Assembly: GCA_030530205.1 (NCBI GenBank)
Contig: JAUMVK010000005.1
Coordinates: 1 to 64,000 of the forward strand
Reading direction: 5' to 3'
Origin: RGIG3701 sp030530205
Lineage (GTDB): Bacteria > Planctomycetota > Planctomycetia > Pirellulales > Thermoguttaceae
Length of the DNA: 64,000 nucleotides
The notes under the pieces are model-generated. The model had not been told where the DNA came from. It saw only the letters and a list, made by a program, of their open reading frames with translations, and did no database searches. A program made the position numbers and the translations under genes. How positions within the stretch are numbered: position 1 is the first letter of the stretch; each line of letters begins with the position of its first letter. Positions 43,414 through 52,770 of the stretch are shown here, in pieces.

Positions 43414-43441
43414 ATTATACTTTAATTCCAAAATTTATCAA
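43414..43441 (-). promoter_or_regulatory. Promoter of the ketosynthase-like gene
   Basis: On the minus strand: TTGATA (43436-43441), 16 bases, TATAAT (43414-43419). An inverted repeat CCCTTTTTAA / TTAAAAAGGG lies just upstream of it, at about 43446-43473, and could be the 3' end of the YghO-like transcript. Confidence 0.7.
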
Positions 43442-43588
43442 GCTCCCCCTTTTTAAGTTTGATTTTAAAAAGGGAAAGAGTGTTCTAAACAAACACATTG
43501 TATTAACTATAACGGTTTTTCGGGAACTGATATTTAGAAAAAATAGTCCAAAAAGGAAATATAATCATTAAAAACAGGAAAATTTATA

Positions 43589-44713
43589 TCAGTCTCCTAT
43601 GTCATACACACGATAAGTCTTTTCGCATTTTGTTCCGGCTTTTTCCAGGCTTCCTCGGGAATAATTGTTTGATTCCAAAACCCAGGAAAATTCGGCTTTG
43701 TTGATACCCCATTTTTTTGCAGCCGGAATGAGTGCCTGCATAAGCAGTAACGGGATCCCCATCATCTGGTACTCGGGTAAAACGTTTGCGCTGATGGAGC
43801 GAATTTCCTGAAAGTGTTTCTTCGTGTTCAAAAGCGTAAGGAACCCAAACGGGAAAAGTTTTCCTTTGATTTTCTTGATGGCCGGGTTGAAGTCCGGCAG
43901 ACAAATGAGTACGCCGATCGGTTTCCCGTCAATTTCAGCGCAAATCGCCAAATCAGGAACCAAAAGGGTTTTAAGTCCCTGGGCCTCCTGCTGGAGTTCT
44001 TCCGGGGACATGGGGACGTAACCCCACGTGTTCGAGATCGACCGATTGTAAACGTCAAGGAACATTCGGACTTCTTCCTCGAAACGGGATTCATCCATTT
44101 TACGGACTTTCACATTGAAACGCTCTTTGATCGTTTCCGCCAGTCCCGTGTATTTATTGATAATGCCCGGGAGCATATCGAGGTAACCGACGAACGCGTA
44201 CATATCCTGCGATTTTTGGAAGCCGTAATTCTCGATCAGGCGCTCGTAATATTTTGGATTATAGGTCATCATAAACATCGGGGAATTGTGAAACCCTTCG
44301 ATCAGAAGACCTACTTCGTGATTCATGGATGGATTCATTGGGCCGCGGATATTATGTATGCCCTGTTCCCGGAGCCAGGCACGGGCCGCGTCGAACAGCG
44401 CGTTGGCGGCTTCCTGATCGTCTTCACATTCAAAAAAACCAAAAAAACCACGATTGTCATTGTATAAATCAAGGTGGCCCTGATTCAAAATCGCTGCAAT
44501 TCGACCAATAACTTTTCCATTTCGGCGGGCAAGAAATGTCTGGATCCTGTTACGAAGATAATAAGCGTCTTTCCTGAATCCGATAAGGCCTTTATGAGTA
44601 CAAAGCAACGGCGGAATCCAGTTTTCGTCCCCATGGTAGATTCTCCATGGGAGCGCAAGAAATTCGCGTCGGTCCCAAAAACCTTTCACGGGTGAAACTT
44701 CAACATTGGCCAT
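43589..44713 (-). CDS. YghO-like GNAT-fold acyltransferase
   Basis: A 374-residue protein resembling E. coli YghO, a GNAT-fold family of putative lipid or amino acid N-acyltransferases. Seen: N-terminal ALPWRIYHGDENWIPPL, central IRGPMNPSMNHEVGLLIEGF, YNPKYYERLIENYGF, and C-terminal FSWVLESNNYSRGSLEKAGTKCEKTYRVYD, a signature of this family. Its neighbour downstream (minus strand) is the dead ketosynthase, which suggests both act on acyl-ACP or acyl-CoA. Function is inferred; substrate is not known. Confidence 0.8.
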   Translation of the reverse strand: MANVEVSPVKGFWDRREFLALPWRIYHGDENWIPPLLCTHKGLIGFRKDAYYLRNRIQTFLARRNGKVIGRIAAILNQGHLDLYNDNRGFFGFFECEDDQEAANALFDAARAWLREQGIHNIRGPMNPSMNHEVGLLIEGFHNSPMFMMTYNPKYYERLIENYGFQKSQDMYAFVGYLDMLPGIINKYTGLAETIKERFNVKVRKMDESRFEEEVRMFLDVYNRSISNTWGYVPMSPEELQQEAQGLKTLLVPDLAICAEIDGKPIGVLICLPDFNPAIKKIKGKLFPFGFLTLLNTKKHFQEIRSISANVLPEYQMMGIPLLLMQALIPAAKKWGINKAEFSWVLESNNYSRGSLEKAGTKCEKTYRVYDIGD

Positions 44714-44934
44714 AAACTTTCCTTTCTGAAAATACTCTTAAAGTCTTATCAACAAATTATAACAATTTTTTGGAAAAAAGGAAGGGCGATTAGAGGGTTT
44801 TTCGAGTTTTTTATAAAATACTGTCAAAATTTCTTTTTTTTCGGAATCCCTGATTCTCCTTTAAAATCGGAATGGATTCCTGATTTTTTCTTTTGCCCCC
44901 CTTTCTTTTTGAAAAAAAAGGAGTAAAATCCAAT

Positions 44935-44962
44935 TAGACAATTATAATATTAAGAGTATACT
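44935..44962 (+). promoter_or_regulatory. Promoter of the giant TPR gene
   Basis: TAGACA (44935-44940, 5 of 6 to consensus), 16-base spacer, TATACT (44957-44962). The ATG is 25 bases downstream, so the leader is very short. Confidence 0.65.
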
Positions 44963-44986
44963 ATTCTATGGAGAAAGGGCGGACTG

Positions 44987-47900
44987 ATGGAAGAAAAAAT
45001 TTCTCAAATTATGAAAAGTATTTCGCGCCGCATGGAAAAAAAGGCGGCTTCCGAGCTTGGCAAACTTGAAAATATCGCGGAAAAACGCCTGAAAAAAGCA
45101 GAAAAAAAGAACCCTCGCAGTTTTTTTGTGGTTAAAAACAGTTTGGGGAAAAATCTGGCAAATTTAATCGTGGGTCGTTATTTTCGGCAAGTTGAGACTC
45201 TTCTCAAACAGGATAATCAAGAAAAGGCGGAGAAAGTGCTGCGCCTTGTGATGCGATGGAATCCACTTTTCGCGCCGGCCTGGTTGACGAGAGCAAAAAT
45301 TGAGTTAAGGAATAAACACGAAAAAGAAGCGATCCTGTACGTAACCTGCGCGTTAAAACTCGATCCGGGTTTTACAGAGGCGATAAAATTCCGTGCGGAA
45401 GTAGAAAAACAGCTGGAACTCAGCGAGCTTGCGATGATGGACTTTTTGCAGCTTTCAGAGAAATGCCCGAATGACCTGGATGCGCTGTTGGCTCTCACCG
45501 AATATATGATCGAGCAGGGCTATCTTGAAGCCGCGGAGCCTTATCTCTTACGGGCGTATGAACTGAAACCTCTCATTTCTGTTAAAATGAGACTGGTCCA
45601 ATGCGCCTGTGCGAATGATGATCTCTATAAAACAGTAAAGTTGGGCAGGACAGCTTACAAAGAGTTTTGGAAGGAAATGCTTGAAGGAACGGACGTTTCG
45701 GGCGAAACCTTTGAGCAGAGAATGGCTCTTCTGGATAAAAAGCCCGTGTTAAATGGAATCTGCAAGACCAAAGATTTATATTGCGCATTTTTAAAGGATT
45801 TCCTGGCAGCTCTGTACAACGTTGGGGATGAGGAGGAAATTCAGAAGGTTTGCGAGGAAATCATTTATATGAGTCCAGAGGACAGCTTTGCCAAGACCAC
45901 CCTGGCAAAGATTCTCATCGGTTTGGGCGAAGATGACCGCGCAATGGATCTTTTAAAGGAAATACGTGAAGAGGATTTTGAATATCCTTTCGCGTGTTGG
46001 CAGCTTGCAGAATTACTATACGAAAAGGGTGATTGGGAGGAGACGCTCAAGTATTATCAAATCACGATCCATAAAAAATATCGTGTGGAAGATTCGTTTC
46101 ACAAGATTATTTTCTGCCTGAACAAACTTGGTAAAGACGACGAGATACTCGAACTCTGTACGAAATTGATTGCCCAGGGTATTAAGGGGCCCGAACTGCA
46201 TTACGTGCGCGGAAGCCTGCAATTTATGAAAGAGCAGATTGATAAGGCGTTGGATGATTGGCTGATTGCGATACGTATGGATCCCAAAAATTCGCTGATC
46301 TGGTTCTCGCTTGCTATGGCTTACGTAAAGAAAAGTATGCTGGATAAAGCGGGCGAAGCGGCAAAACACGCTCTGCAGCTGAATCCCAGTTTCAGGGAAG
46401 CTGGTGTTATTCTGCTCCAGATTCTGGATGTCCAGAGGAACTACGACGAGATGTATCGCGTTCTTGATGAAATGATCCAAAACGTGAGTCCCAAAGAGGA
46501 TTTTATGATTCTGAAGGGGGATTTGCTGTGTCGTAAATGCCGAAATTCGGAGGCAATGGAAATCCTCAATGAGGTGTTGGAACTCTGTCCGAACCATCCG
46601 ATCGCGCTTGCCAGCAGATCGGAGGTCTGGCAAAACGAGGAGAACTGGCAAAAAGCGTATGAGGACATCTCGGCGGCGATACAGGCTGCTCCAGATATTT
46701 CGAGGTTTTACCTGACTCGCGCGGTTTGCGAGGCTTATTTGAAAGATTTCCAGCATGCTTTGGAGGATTGTGAAGTATTTTTGTCCCATAATCCCGATAA
46801 CATTGGGGGTATTCTGTTCCTGGGGACGATGAAACTGGAATTGAAACAGCCTGAAGCGGCAATCGTTCTTTTCCAGGAGGTACTTAAGAAAAATCCGTGG
46901 AATGTGGATGCTATCCTGAAATGTATCAGGGCAAAAAGGGAGATGAATCTCTTTGAATCCGCTTTGGAGGATGCGGATCGCCTGATGGAGATGGATTCCA
47001 GGGACGATAATTTTCGCGAAGTACGATTTGTTTTGCTTCTGGATCTCAAGCGGGAAGCTGAGGCGCTGGAATATTGCCAGAAAATTTTGGAAGATGACCC
47101 GAACTGTATTCCAATCCACTATGATCGTGGAACGATCCTGTTGAATACGGAAAGACAGGAGGAAGCTCTTCAGGAATTTGAGTGGGTCTGCGAACACGAT
47201 CCCCAATCCATTAAAGCCCATTTTGCCCGTGCACTGGCCCTGAACGCCCTCTTCCGGCACGATGAGGCAATGGAAGCACTGAATCTGGTGCTGAAAATCA
47301 ACCCGGATTTTATCCCAGCGCTTTCTGAAAAGGCCATGACCTACTCAAGTTTGGGAAATGTCGATTTTGCATTGGAGCTTTTTGATAAAGTCCTTGAAAA
47401 AACGCCGAACGATGTTCGCATACTTAATATGTGCGGAACGCTTCTGGCTTATAAACGCTGTTATGATGAAGCGAAGGAAAAGTTCCGGAAAGCTCTTGAG
47501 ATTCAACCGGACCACGCGATTTCATTGAGTAATCTGGGCCACGTACTACAGATCTGCGGTGAATTGGAAGAGGGACTGCAAACGTTGACTCTTGCGATTC
47601 GCTATGACTCCGATTTGGCAAAAGCGTACTTGAGCCGGGCTGAAATTTATATGAAAATGTATTCCCTGGAAGAAGCCCGGCAAGATATTGATATGGCTCG
47701 GCAAAAGGCTCAGACCACTGGAGACGAAGATGCTCTTGTGAGAGCGTATGACGAGTCCCAAAAACTGAAAATCCTGGAACAATTACTGAATTTCAGGCAT
47801 GGCGGGGATGACGACGATACAGATTTGGACGAATGGAAAGAAGAAGATGATACCGATGATTGGCAGGATGAGAGTGACGACAAGGATATGGATTTCACGA

Positions 47901-48913
47901 CAATCCTAAAAAAATACATTGACATCCTGAACAAAGAAAAACAATTAGAAAAGAACCTTCACTCGCTGGACGATTCTTCTTTGGAGGATACGGAGGATGA
48001 CTCCGATGACGATTTAGATGATGGCGATGATGACTTCGACGAAGACGATGAAGATTCCTTCATTGATTGGGACAGCTGGGATTCTTGTGATGATTGGGAT
48101 GATGATTCCGAAGAGGATTTGCGGAAGGAACTGGAAGAAAACCCGGAAGACTTCGATTTCTCCGTAGATTGTGAAAATGAACAAAAGAATCTGACTTCGG
48201 AATTTATGCAAATCGAAAAAATATTAAGCTGCGAAGTTCCGATTCGGGAGGCGACTAATGAAAATCAGGACGAGAAAAAAGGGCCGGTAACCGAGAGGAA
48301 TGATTCTCACAAAGAGGCGGTTCCCGAAGATGATGGATCGGAAATTGTGGTCAAAAGGGTTTTGCATTATCTCGATCTTACCCTTGGAGAGGATTCCGGG
48401 GGAAAGAAAGATGTAACGCCAGGGCAGGTCCAGCAGGCTGCCGATTTTTTGAGTTGGGTTTTTCAGCTCTGGGATTCTGAAAAAATGGAAGAACGGCCTA
48501 AACCTGACGAAGAGACCGAAGAAGGTGAAAAAGACATTTCTTATATGTCCCCGGTCGTAATTAATTGTCCCAAAATTGTTCAGAAACACCCGGAAAAAGC
48601 CATGATTCTTTCCAGTTCGGAAGTGCCAAAAGAATTGAATTCCATGGTTCCCATGGCGGTGTATATCCGTTACAAGGAAAATCGGGAGTTCTTTTTCGAG
48701 CAGCTTATGGATGTTTCGGACATTCTGAATCAGGCGATGGATGAAGCGAAGACTGTCGATCAAAAATGTGATGTTCTGCGCCGCAAGGGGGAGTTCGGGT
48801 TCCTTATGAAACTGGTTATGAATGAATTGGTGAATCGGGAAAACGAGATACTTCTGGTGTTTACGAATTTCCTGACGGAATCCGTTATGGATGAGTTGAA
48901 AGATCTTAATTAA
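44987..48913 (+). CDS. Giant TPR-repeat protein with acidic linkers
   Basis: A 1308-residue protein. No signal peptide is evident: the N-terminus (MEEKISQIMKSISRRMEKKAASELGK) is a Lys-rich helix. Residues ~65-935 are a long superhelix of roughly 24 TPR-like units (e.g. NQEKAEKVLRLVMRWNP, DKALDDWLIAIRMDPKN, CYDEAKEKFRKALEIQPDH). Two acidic segments follow (~935-975, GGDDDDTDLDEWKEEDDTDD; ~1000-1055, with runs of Asp/Glu and Trp), then a globular domain to the end that I cannot assign. It is probably a scaffold that gathers many partners. Genes before and after do not share its strand or operon. Confidence 0.8.
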   Translation: MEEKISQIMKSISRRMEKKAASELGKLENIAEKRLKKAEKKNPRSFFVVKNSLGKNLANLIVGRYFRQVETLLKQDNQEKAEKVLRLVMRWNPLFAPAWLTRAKIELRNKHEKEAILYVTCALKLDPGFTEAIKFRAEVEKQLELSELAMMDFLQLSEKCPNDLDALLALTEYMIEQGYLEAAEPYLLRAYELKPLISVKMRLVQCACANDDLYKTVKLGRTAYKEFWKEMLEGTDVSGETFEQRMALLDKKPVLNGICKTKDLYCAFLKDFLAALYNVGDEEEIQKVCEEIIYMSPEDSFAKTTLAKILIGLGEDDRAMDLLKEIREEDFEYPFACWQLAELLYEKGDWEETLKYYQITIHKKYRVEDSFHKIIFCLNKLGKDDEILELCTKLIAQGIKGPELHYVRGSLQFMKEQIDKALDDWLIAIRMDPKNSLIWFSLAMAYVKKSMLDKAGEAAKHALQLNPSFREAGVILLQILDVQRNYDEMYRVLDEMIQNVSPKEDFMILKGDLLCRKCRNSEAMEILNEVLELCPNHPIALASRSEVWQNEENWQKAYEDISAAIQAAPDISRFYLTRAVCEAYLKDFQHALEDCEVFLSHNPDNIGGILFLGTMKLELKQPEAAIVLFQEVLKKNPWNVDAILKCIRAKREMNLFESALEDADRLMEMDSRDDNFREVRFVLLLDLKREAEALEYCQKILEDDPNCIPIHYDRGTILLNTERQEEALQEFEWVCEHDPQSIKAHFARALALNALFRHDEAMEALNLVLKINPDFIPALSEKAMTYSSLGNVDFALELFDKVLEKTPNDVRILNMCGTLLAYKRCYDEAKEKFRKALEIQPDHAISLSNLGHVLQICGELEEGLQTLTLAIRYDSDLAKAYLSRAEIYMKMYSLEEARQDIDMARQKAQTTGDEDALVRAYDESQKLKILEQLLNFRHGGDDDDTDLDEWKEEDDTDDWQDESDDKDMDFTTILKKYIDILNKEKQLEKNLHSLDDSSLEDTEDDSDDDLDDGDDDFDEDDEDSFIDWDSWDSCDDWDDDSEEDLRKELEENPEDFDFSVDCENEQKNLTSEFMQIEKILSCEVPIREATNENQDEKKGPVTERNDSHKEAVPEDDGSEIVVKRVLHYLDLTLGEDSGGKKDVTPGQVQQAADFLSWVFQLWDSEKMEERPKPDEETEEGEKDISYMSPVVINCPKIVQKHPEKAMILSSSEVPKELNSMVPMAVYIRYKENREFFFEQLMDVSDILNQAMDEAKTVDQKCDVLRRKGEFGFLMKLVMNELVNRENEILLVFTNFLTESVMDELKDLN

Positions 48914-48927
48914 ATTTTCCCCTTTTT

Positions 48928-48960
48928 ACGAGTCCCTTTCTTTTACAAGGGGCTCGTTTC
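48928..48960 (+). terminator. Terminator of the giant TPR gene
   Basis: ACGAGTCCC (48928-48936) pairs with GGGGCTCGT (48949-48957) with one wobble, followed by TTTC. Confidence 0.65.
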
Positions 48961-49286
48961 ATTTAAAGGACCCTTTCTGGACTCTTTGAAACGATTCTTC
49001 TGATTGGTCCGATTGTTGAAAAAATTCCGATTTTTCCAAAAAATCCATAAAAACGCCAAATGAATATAAGGTTTAAGGCCGGTTTTGTCGATTATTACAA
49101 TAAACCGACTGTACGGATTATAGGTTTTTAAATACCACTATGTATTTTAACACCTTTTCCGGTTACGTAATTTGCGCATTTTCCCAATGTTCACGGTGTA
49201 AGGAGATGCCGAAGGAAGAATAAACAAATTGCGTGCCAGCCGATTCGAACTAACATCCAGTACAAACGAAGATTTAGGTTCCAGTT
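48961..49286. other. Intergenic region before the exporter gene
   Basis: About 325 bases with no ORF I can support. It is AT-rich in its first half (48961-49150) and has AAGGAG at about 49199. The polysaccharide-export promoter should lie here, but no -35/-10 pair stands out. Confidence 0.4.
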
Positions 49287-50348
49287 ATGTTACAGTGTAT
49301 TAAGACAAAACGGTTTTTAAGCGGGTTGCTGGCGCTTTTAATGGTGAGCGTCCTTCTCACCGGCTGCCGCCCGTTTGATCACTATGATGACCCTCTTGGG
49401 AAGAAGGTCTCAGAAGAGATGGAGCCGCCGCGGGAGTTGAGCATGATGTCACTCCCGGCCTACCGGATCGCACCGCCTGATGTGGTGACGATCGAGCTCC
49501 AGAAGATGATTCCCAAACCACCCTATTACCTCCAGTCGCTGGATGTAATTTATGTACGTGTTTTGGGCACACTGTACGATCAGCCGATCGACAACTACTA
49601 CGTCATTTCTGCCGAAGGAACGGTGGACCTTGGCCCCAGTTACGGAAAACTGCGTGTCGAGGGTTTGACGGTGGACGGCGCTCGTGACGCGATCCGGACC
49701 CATCTGACGCAGGTTCTCCGTGCGCCGGAAGTCTCTGTCTCGTTGGCTCAAATGTCTGCGATGCAGCCGATCAACGGTCAGTACCAGATCGGCCCTGACG
49801 GGACAGTAAACCTTCGTTACTACGGTTCCGTTCACGTGGCGGGTATGACGCTGATGGAAGCCAAATTCGCCATCGAGAAACATCTTTCGCACTACCTGAG
49901 CTCACCAATCGTTTCCATGGACGTAGTTGCGTACAACAGTAAAAGCTACTACATCATTACGCAGGGTGCGGGCAATGGTGACAATGTGCGCAAGGTCCCG
50001 ATTACGGGTAACGAAACGGTTCTGGACGCCATCGCTCAGATCGGCGGAATGTCGCAGATTTCCAGTCAGAAAATCTGGATCGCGCGTCCGGCTCCTGGAA
50101 ATTACGCGTGTGAACAGCGTTATCCAGTAGATTGGGCGGCCATTTCGAGTGGAGCCTCAACCGCGACGAACTACCAGATCATGCCGAACGACCGTGTGTT
50201 CATCGTCGAGGATAATTTCACGGCGACCTCCAACTGGATCGGCCGGGTTATGGCACCGTTTGAGCGGGCGGCTGGTGTTCTGTCCCTTGGTGCGAATACG
50301 GCTCGAAACATCCGTAACTGGGATCAGGATTATTACGGCGGTTACTAA
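49287..50348 (+). CDS. Wza-like polysaccharide export lipoprotein
   Basis: An outer membrane polysaccharide export protein. The lipoprotein signal (CIKTKRFLSGLLALLMVSVLLTGC, lipobox LTGC) is followed by the Poly_export domain (residues ~60-140: RIAPPDVVTIELQ, VDLGPSYGKLRVEGLTV), a repeat of the same core (~140-210: YQIGPDGTVNLRYYGSVHVAGMTL), and an SLBB-like domain (~215-330, ITGNETVLDAIAQIGGMS). Of 353 residues, it is the normal size for planctomycete homologues. Together with the YHS gene after it, it may be part of an envelope polysaccharide system, though no tyrosine autokinase or flippase gene is seen. Confidence 0.88.
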   Translation: MLQCIKTKRFLSGLLALLMVSVLLTGCRPFDHYDDPLGKKVSEEMEPPRELSMMSLPAYRIAPPDVVTIELQKMIPKPPYYLQSLDVIYVRVLGTLYDQPIDNYYVISAEGTVDLGPSYGKLRVEGLTVDGARDAIRTHLTQVLRAPEVSVSLAQMSAMQPINGQYQIGPDGTVNLRYYGSVHVAGMTLMEAKFAIEKHLSHYLSSPIVSMDVVAYNSKSYYIITQGAGNGDNVRKVPITGNETVLDAIAQIGGMSQISSQKIWIARPAPGNYACEQRYPVDWAAISSGASTATNYQIMPNDRVFIVEDNFTATSNWIGRVMAPFERAAGVLSLGANTARNIRNWDQDYYGGY

Positions 50349-50553
50349 TTCAAAGTCAGTCGTAAAAAATATTGGATGGACGATGTGTGAACAGGACCTC
50401 CGCACATCTCCTTCCGGGAGAACTAACTGGAAATTCCGGGCCGTTACCGGAGAAAAAGGAATTATCCGCTCAGCGGCCTGTTAAAACTCAAGTGTACGAG
50501 TATAAATAAACGCACGATACTTCATTCCCAAACACAGAAATGGGGTTTGAATC
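50349..50553. other. Intergenic region
   Basis: 205 bases between the exporter and the YHS gene. No ORF or repeat is recognised. TATAAAT at about 50500 could be part of a promoter, but no -35 stands out. Confidence 0.35.
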
Positions 50554-51939
50554 ATGAATATGAACAAAAATGCACGGATTGGGAGCGCGGCTCTGGTCAT
50601 TTTAGGTGTCAGTTTACTCGCTTCCTCGGCAAACGCAGGGATGCCGCCGAGTCGTCAAACGCCGATTATTGTTCCGACAGATAAAAGAGACGTGGTCGAA
50701 GTTGGACCGTGTCAGCTTCCCCCGTGTGTGGGTGGGGTCACGTGTACACCGAACGCCCGTGATTACGGTTACTATGAATCCACCTGGCGCCAGTGGCCAA
50801 CACAGCAGCGCTATGACCAGAAATTCCCCGAGGCGTTGAACAGTACCCCGATCAGAAATAAAAAATCTTCCATTACTACAACGGAAGCCGTGCCTGTACC
50901 GGTACCAGCCGCGAATGTTTTGGAACCTGCCCAGACGAAACCGATCATTGATTCGGATTCGATCACGATTCAGGATGATCCGGAACCCGTTCCCGCCATG
51001 GGAAATTTTGAAGGATTGAATACCAAGCCTTCTACGACGATTATTACCGAGCCGGTCAAGAAAGTTGACCCGCTTTTGGATTTCAGCAGTAATTCCGTTC
51101 CGGGCATTTCAACAGCCCCGGCTGTTTCCAATACACCTGCTGCTTCTCCGAATTTGGAGCCATTCCCGGCCTCAGAACCTGCTCCTGCTGCGGCTCCGGC
51201 TCCTGTCGAGGCTCCGGCTCCCCTTGAAGCCCCGGCTCCTGTTGAGGCTCCGGCTCCCTTACTGGAAGATACAGAGTTGACACCGCCGACTCCAAAAGAA
51301 AACTCGCCGTTGATCGAACCCAGTGACGATTCGGACGATTCTCTGAGTGTTCCGGTTTCAAAGGGCAGTCAGAACGAGGAACATTCTATCATTGTTTCCA
51401 AACGTGACCAGGCTTTGAATCCTTACGACCAGGCGTCTGACCCGTACCAGGTGACCATTCAGGTTTCCCACGAGGAAAAGCCGGTCGAAACCCTGGACCC
51501 GTTCCAGACGGCTGTGATCCCAAGCGAGGTGCAGAATGCGGCTCCTGCAGCGCAGAACGTTCAGGAATCCGTTCCGGCTTCGACTCCTGAAGTTCCTGAA
51601 ATGAACAAAATTGGTCTGGAAGGCTTTTGCCCGGTAACGCTCCTTGAAAGTGAGGAGTGGGTGGAAGGAAAAGAGGAATGGACTGTTATGAACCACGGAA
51701 TTACGTATCATCTGGCCAATGCCGGTCAGGTGCAGAAATTCCTGGCCAATCCGGATGCCTATACACCTGTGCTGGATGGCGCTGACCCGGTCCTTTTCGC
51801 AGAAACCGGTGTGAAGAACCCCGGAAGCGCGGATAACTGCGTGGTTTTTGAAGGCAAGCTCTTCATGTTTGCTAATGAAGAAAACCTGAACAAGTTCTTC
51901 GCGAACTCTGCCGCTTACACGAATGCAATCCGGAAATAA
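50554..51939 (+). CDS. Exported Pro/Ala-rich protein with YHS-like domain
   Basis: A 461-residue exported protein (MNMNKNARIGSAALVILGVSLLASSANA). The middle is low-complexity with tandem units of APAPVEAPAPLE (residues ~205-240) encoded by imperfect DNA repeats of CTCCGGCTCCTGTTGAGG type. Residues ~357-461 form a YHS-like domain seen in planctomycetes: GFCPVTLLESEEWVEGKEEW, GITYHLANAGQVQKFLANPDAYTPVLDGADPV, then a second half GKLFMFANEENLNKFFANSAAY. YHS domains are linked to metal handling. It follows the Wza-like gene and is ended by the strong terminator at 51969. Confidence 0.78.
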   Translation: MNMNKNARIGSAALVILGVSLLASSANAGMPPSRQTPIIVPTDKRDVVEVGPCQLPPCVGGVTCTPNARDYGYYESTWRQWPTQQRYDQKFPEALNSTPIRNKKSSITTTEAVPVPVPAANVLEPAQTKPIIDSDSITIQDDPEPVPAMGNFEGLNTKPSTTIITEPVKKVDPLLDFSSNSVPGISTAPAVSNTPAASPNLEPFPASEPAPAAAPAPVEAPAPLEAPAPVEAPAPLLEDTELTPPTPKENSPLIEPSDDSDDSLSVPVSKGSQNEEHSIIVSKRDQALNPYDQASDPYQVTIQVSHEEKPVETLDPFQTAVIPSEVQNAAPAAQNVQESVPASTPEVPEMNKIGLEGFCPVTLLESEEWVEGKEEWTVMNHGITYHLANAGQVQKFLANPDAYTPVLDGADPVLFAETGVKNPGSADNCVVFEGKLFMFANEENLNKFFANSAAYTNAIRK

Positions 51940-51968
51940 GATTTTTCAAAGAAAATCCTGATATTCAA

Positions 51969-52005
51969 GGAACACGGATCAAGAGATTTGGTCCGTGTTC
52001 TTTTT
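51969..52005 (+). terminator. Rho-independent terminator of the YHS gene
   Basis: GAACACGGA (51970-51978) pairs with TCCGTGTTC (51992-52000), followed by TTTTT. Confidence 0.85.
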
Positions 52006-52077
52006 GGTAATCATATCTTGCCGGTACTTTTTCTGGCTGCAACGGTAAAAATTTCAAAAAAATCTTTTCACCCCTTC

Positions 52078-52106
52078 TTTTCAAAACGCCCATTTTCGTG
52101 TATAAT
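52078..52106 (+). promoter_or_regulatory. Candidate promoter of the zinc-ribbon/GYF gene
   Basis: TTTTCA (52078-52083), 17-base spacer, TATAAT (52101-52106), about 40 bases upstream of the ATG at 52148. Confidence 0.5.
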
Positions 52107-52147
52107 AAAATAAATTATATTTTATGGAATCTTTTGGGGAGTCAATT

Positions 52148-52753
52148 ATGGGAATTCGTTTTTATTGTCCAAATGGTCACAAACTGAACGTGAAAGAATT
52201 TCAGGCCGGTCAGCGCGGGATTTGTCCCAAGTGCCACGCCAGATTCGACATCCCGTTTTCCAGCACTCGTGAAGCGGGAAGCAAGGACCTCCCGATTGCG
52301 AAAGAGTGGGAAAAAAAAGCCAGGGAGCAGGGACTCTTTCCTTATGACAAAAAAGAGACCAAACCTTCCCTTGATGATATTAACTTAAATGCTCTCCCGA
52401 CTGATTTTGATATGGTGCCGGGATTTTTGGAAGCAAATGATGCCGGACATTCGGGTATTATCACGACGGAAGCCATGATAAAAGCCGCGAGTTTTGAGCC
52501 TCAGACAGCCCCGGAACCCGCAGCCCCGAAACTGCCCGACCCGTTCGAAGGTCCAGCCGACATTGTGTGGTATGTTCGCCCTGCGTCCGGAGAACAGCTT
52601 GGTCCGGTGGATCGTGACGTCATCAAGCGTTGGCTTTCCGAAAACCGTATCGCACCTGACACATTAGTCTGGCGTGAAGGCTGGGCGGACTGGAAAAATG
52701 CCGGTGACGTTTTTGAGCAGCTTGCCTCCAGAAAAAATGTTTTCGGCTTTTAA
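52148..52753 (+). CDS. Zinc-ribbon plus GYF_2-domain protein
   Basis: A 201-residue cytoplasmic protein. Residues ~5-35 are a zinc ribbon (FYCPNGHKLNVKEFQAGQRGICPKCHARFD), close to those on planctomycete membrane and kinase proteins. The C-terminal ~60 residues form a GYF_2 (DUF4339) domain: IVWYVRPASGEQLGPVDRDVIKRWL...DTLVWREGWADWKNAG. Between them is a disordered Pro/Ala linker. Such proteins likely bind proline-rich partners. ATG 52148 is chosen since the ribbon begins there. aat begins 17 bases after it, likely the same transcript. Confidence 0.8.
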   Translation: MGIRFYCPNGHKLNVKEFQAGQRGICPKCHARFDIPFSSTREAGSKDLPIAKEWEKKAREQGLFPYDKKETKPSLDDINLNALPTDFDMVPGFLEANDAGHSGIITTEAMIKAASFEPQTAPEPAAPKLPDPFEGPADIVWYVRPASGEQLGPVDRDVIKRWLSENRIAPDTLVWREGWADWKNAGDVFEQLASRKNVFGF

Positions 52754-52770
52754 CTTTCAGTTTTGGATTA

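Noticed and set aside
49225..49260. tRNA-like T-loop (GATTCGAAC) before the exporter gene
   Set aside because: The flanking bases do not form a T-stem on either strand, and no anticodon arm or acceptor stem follows. No tRNA.
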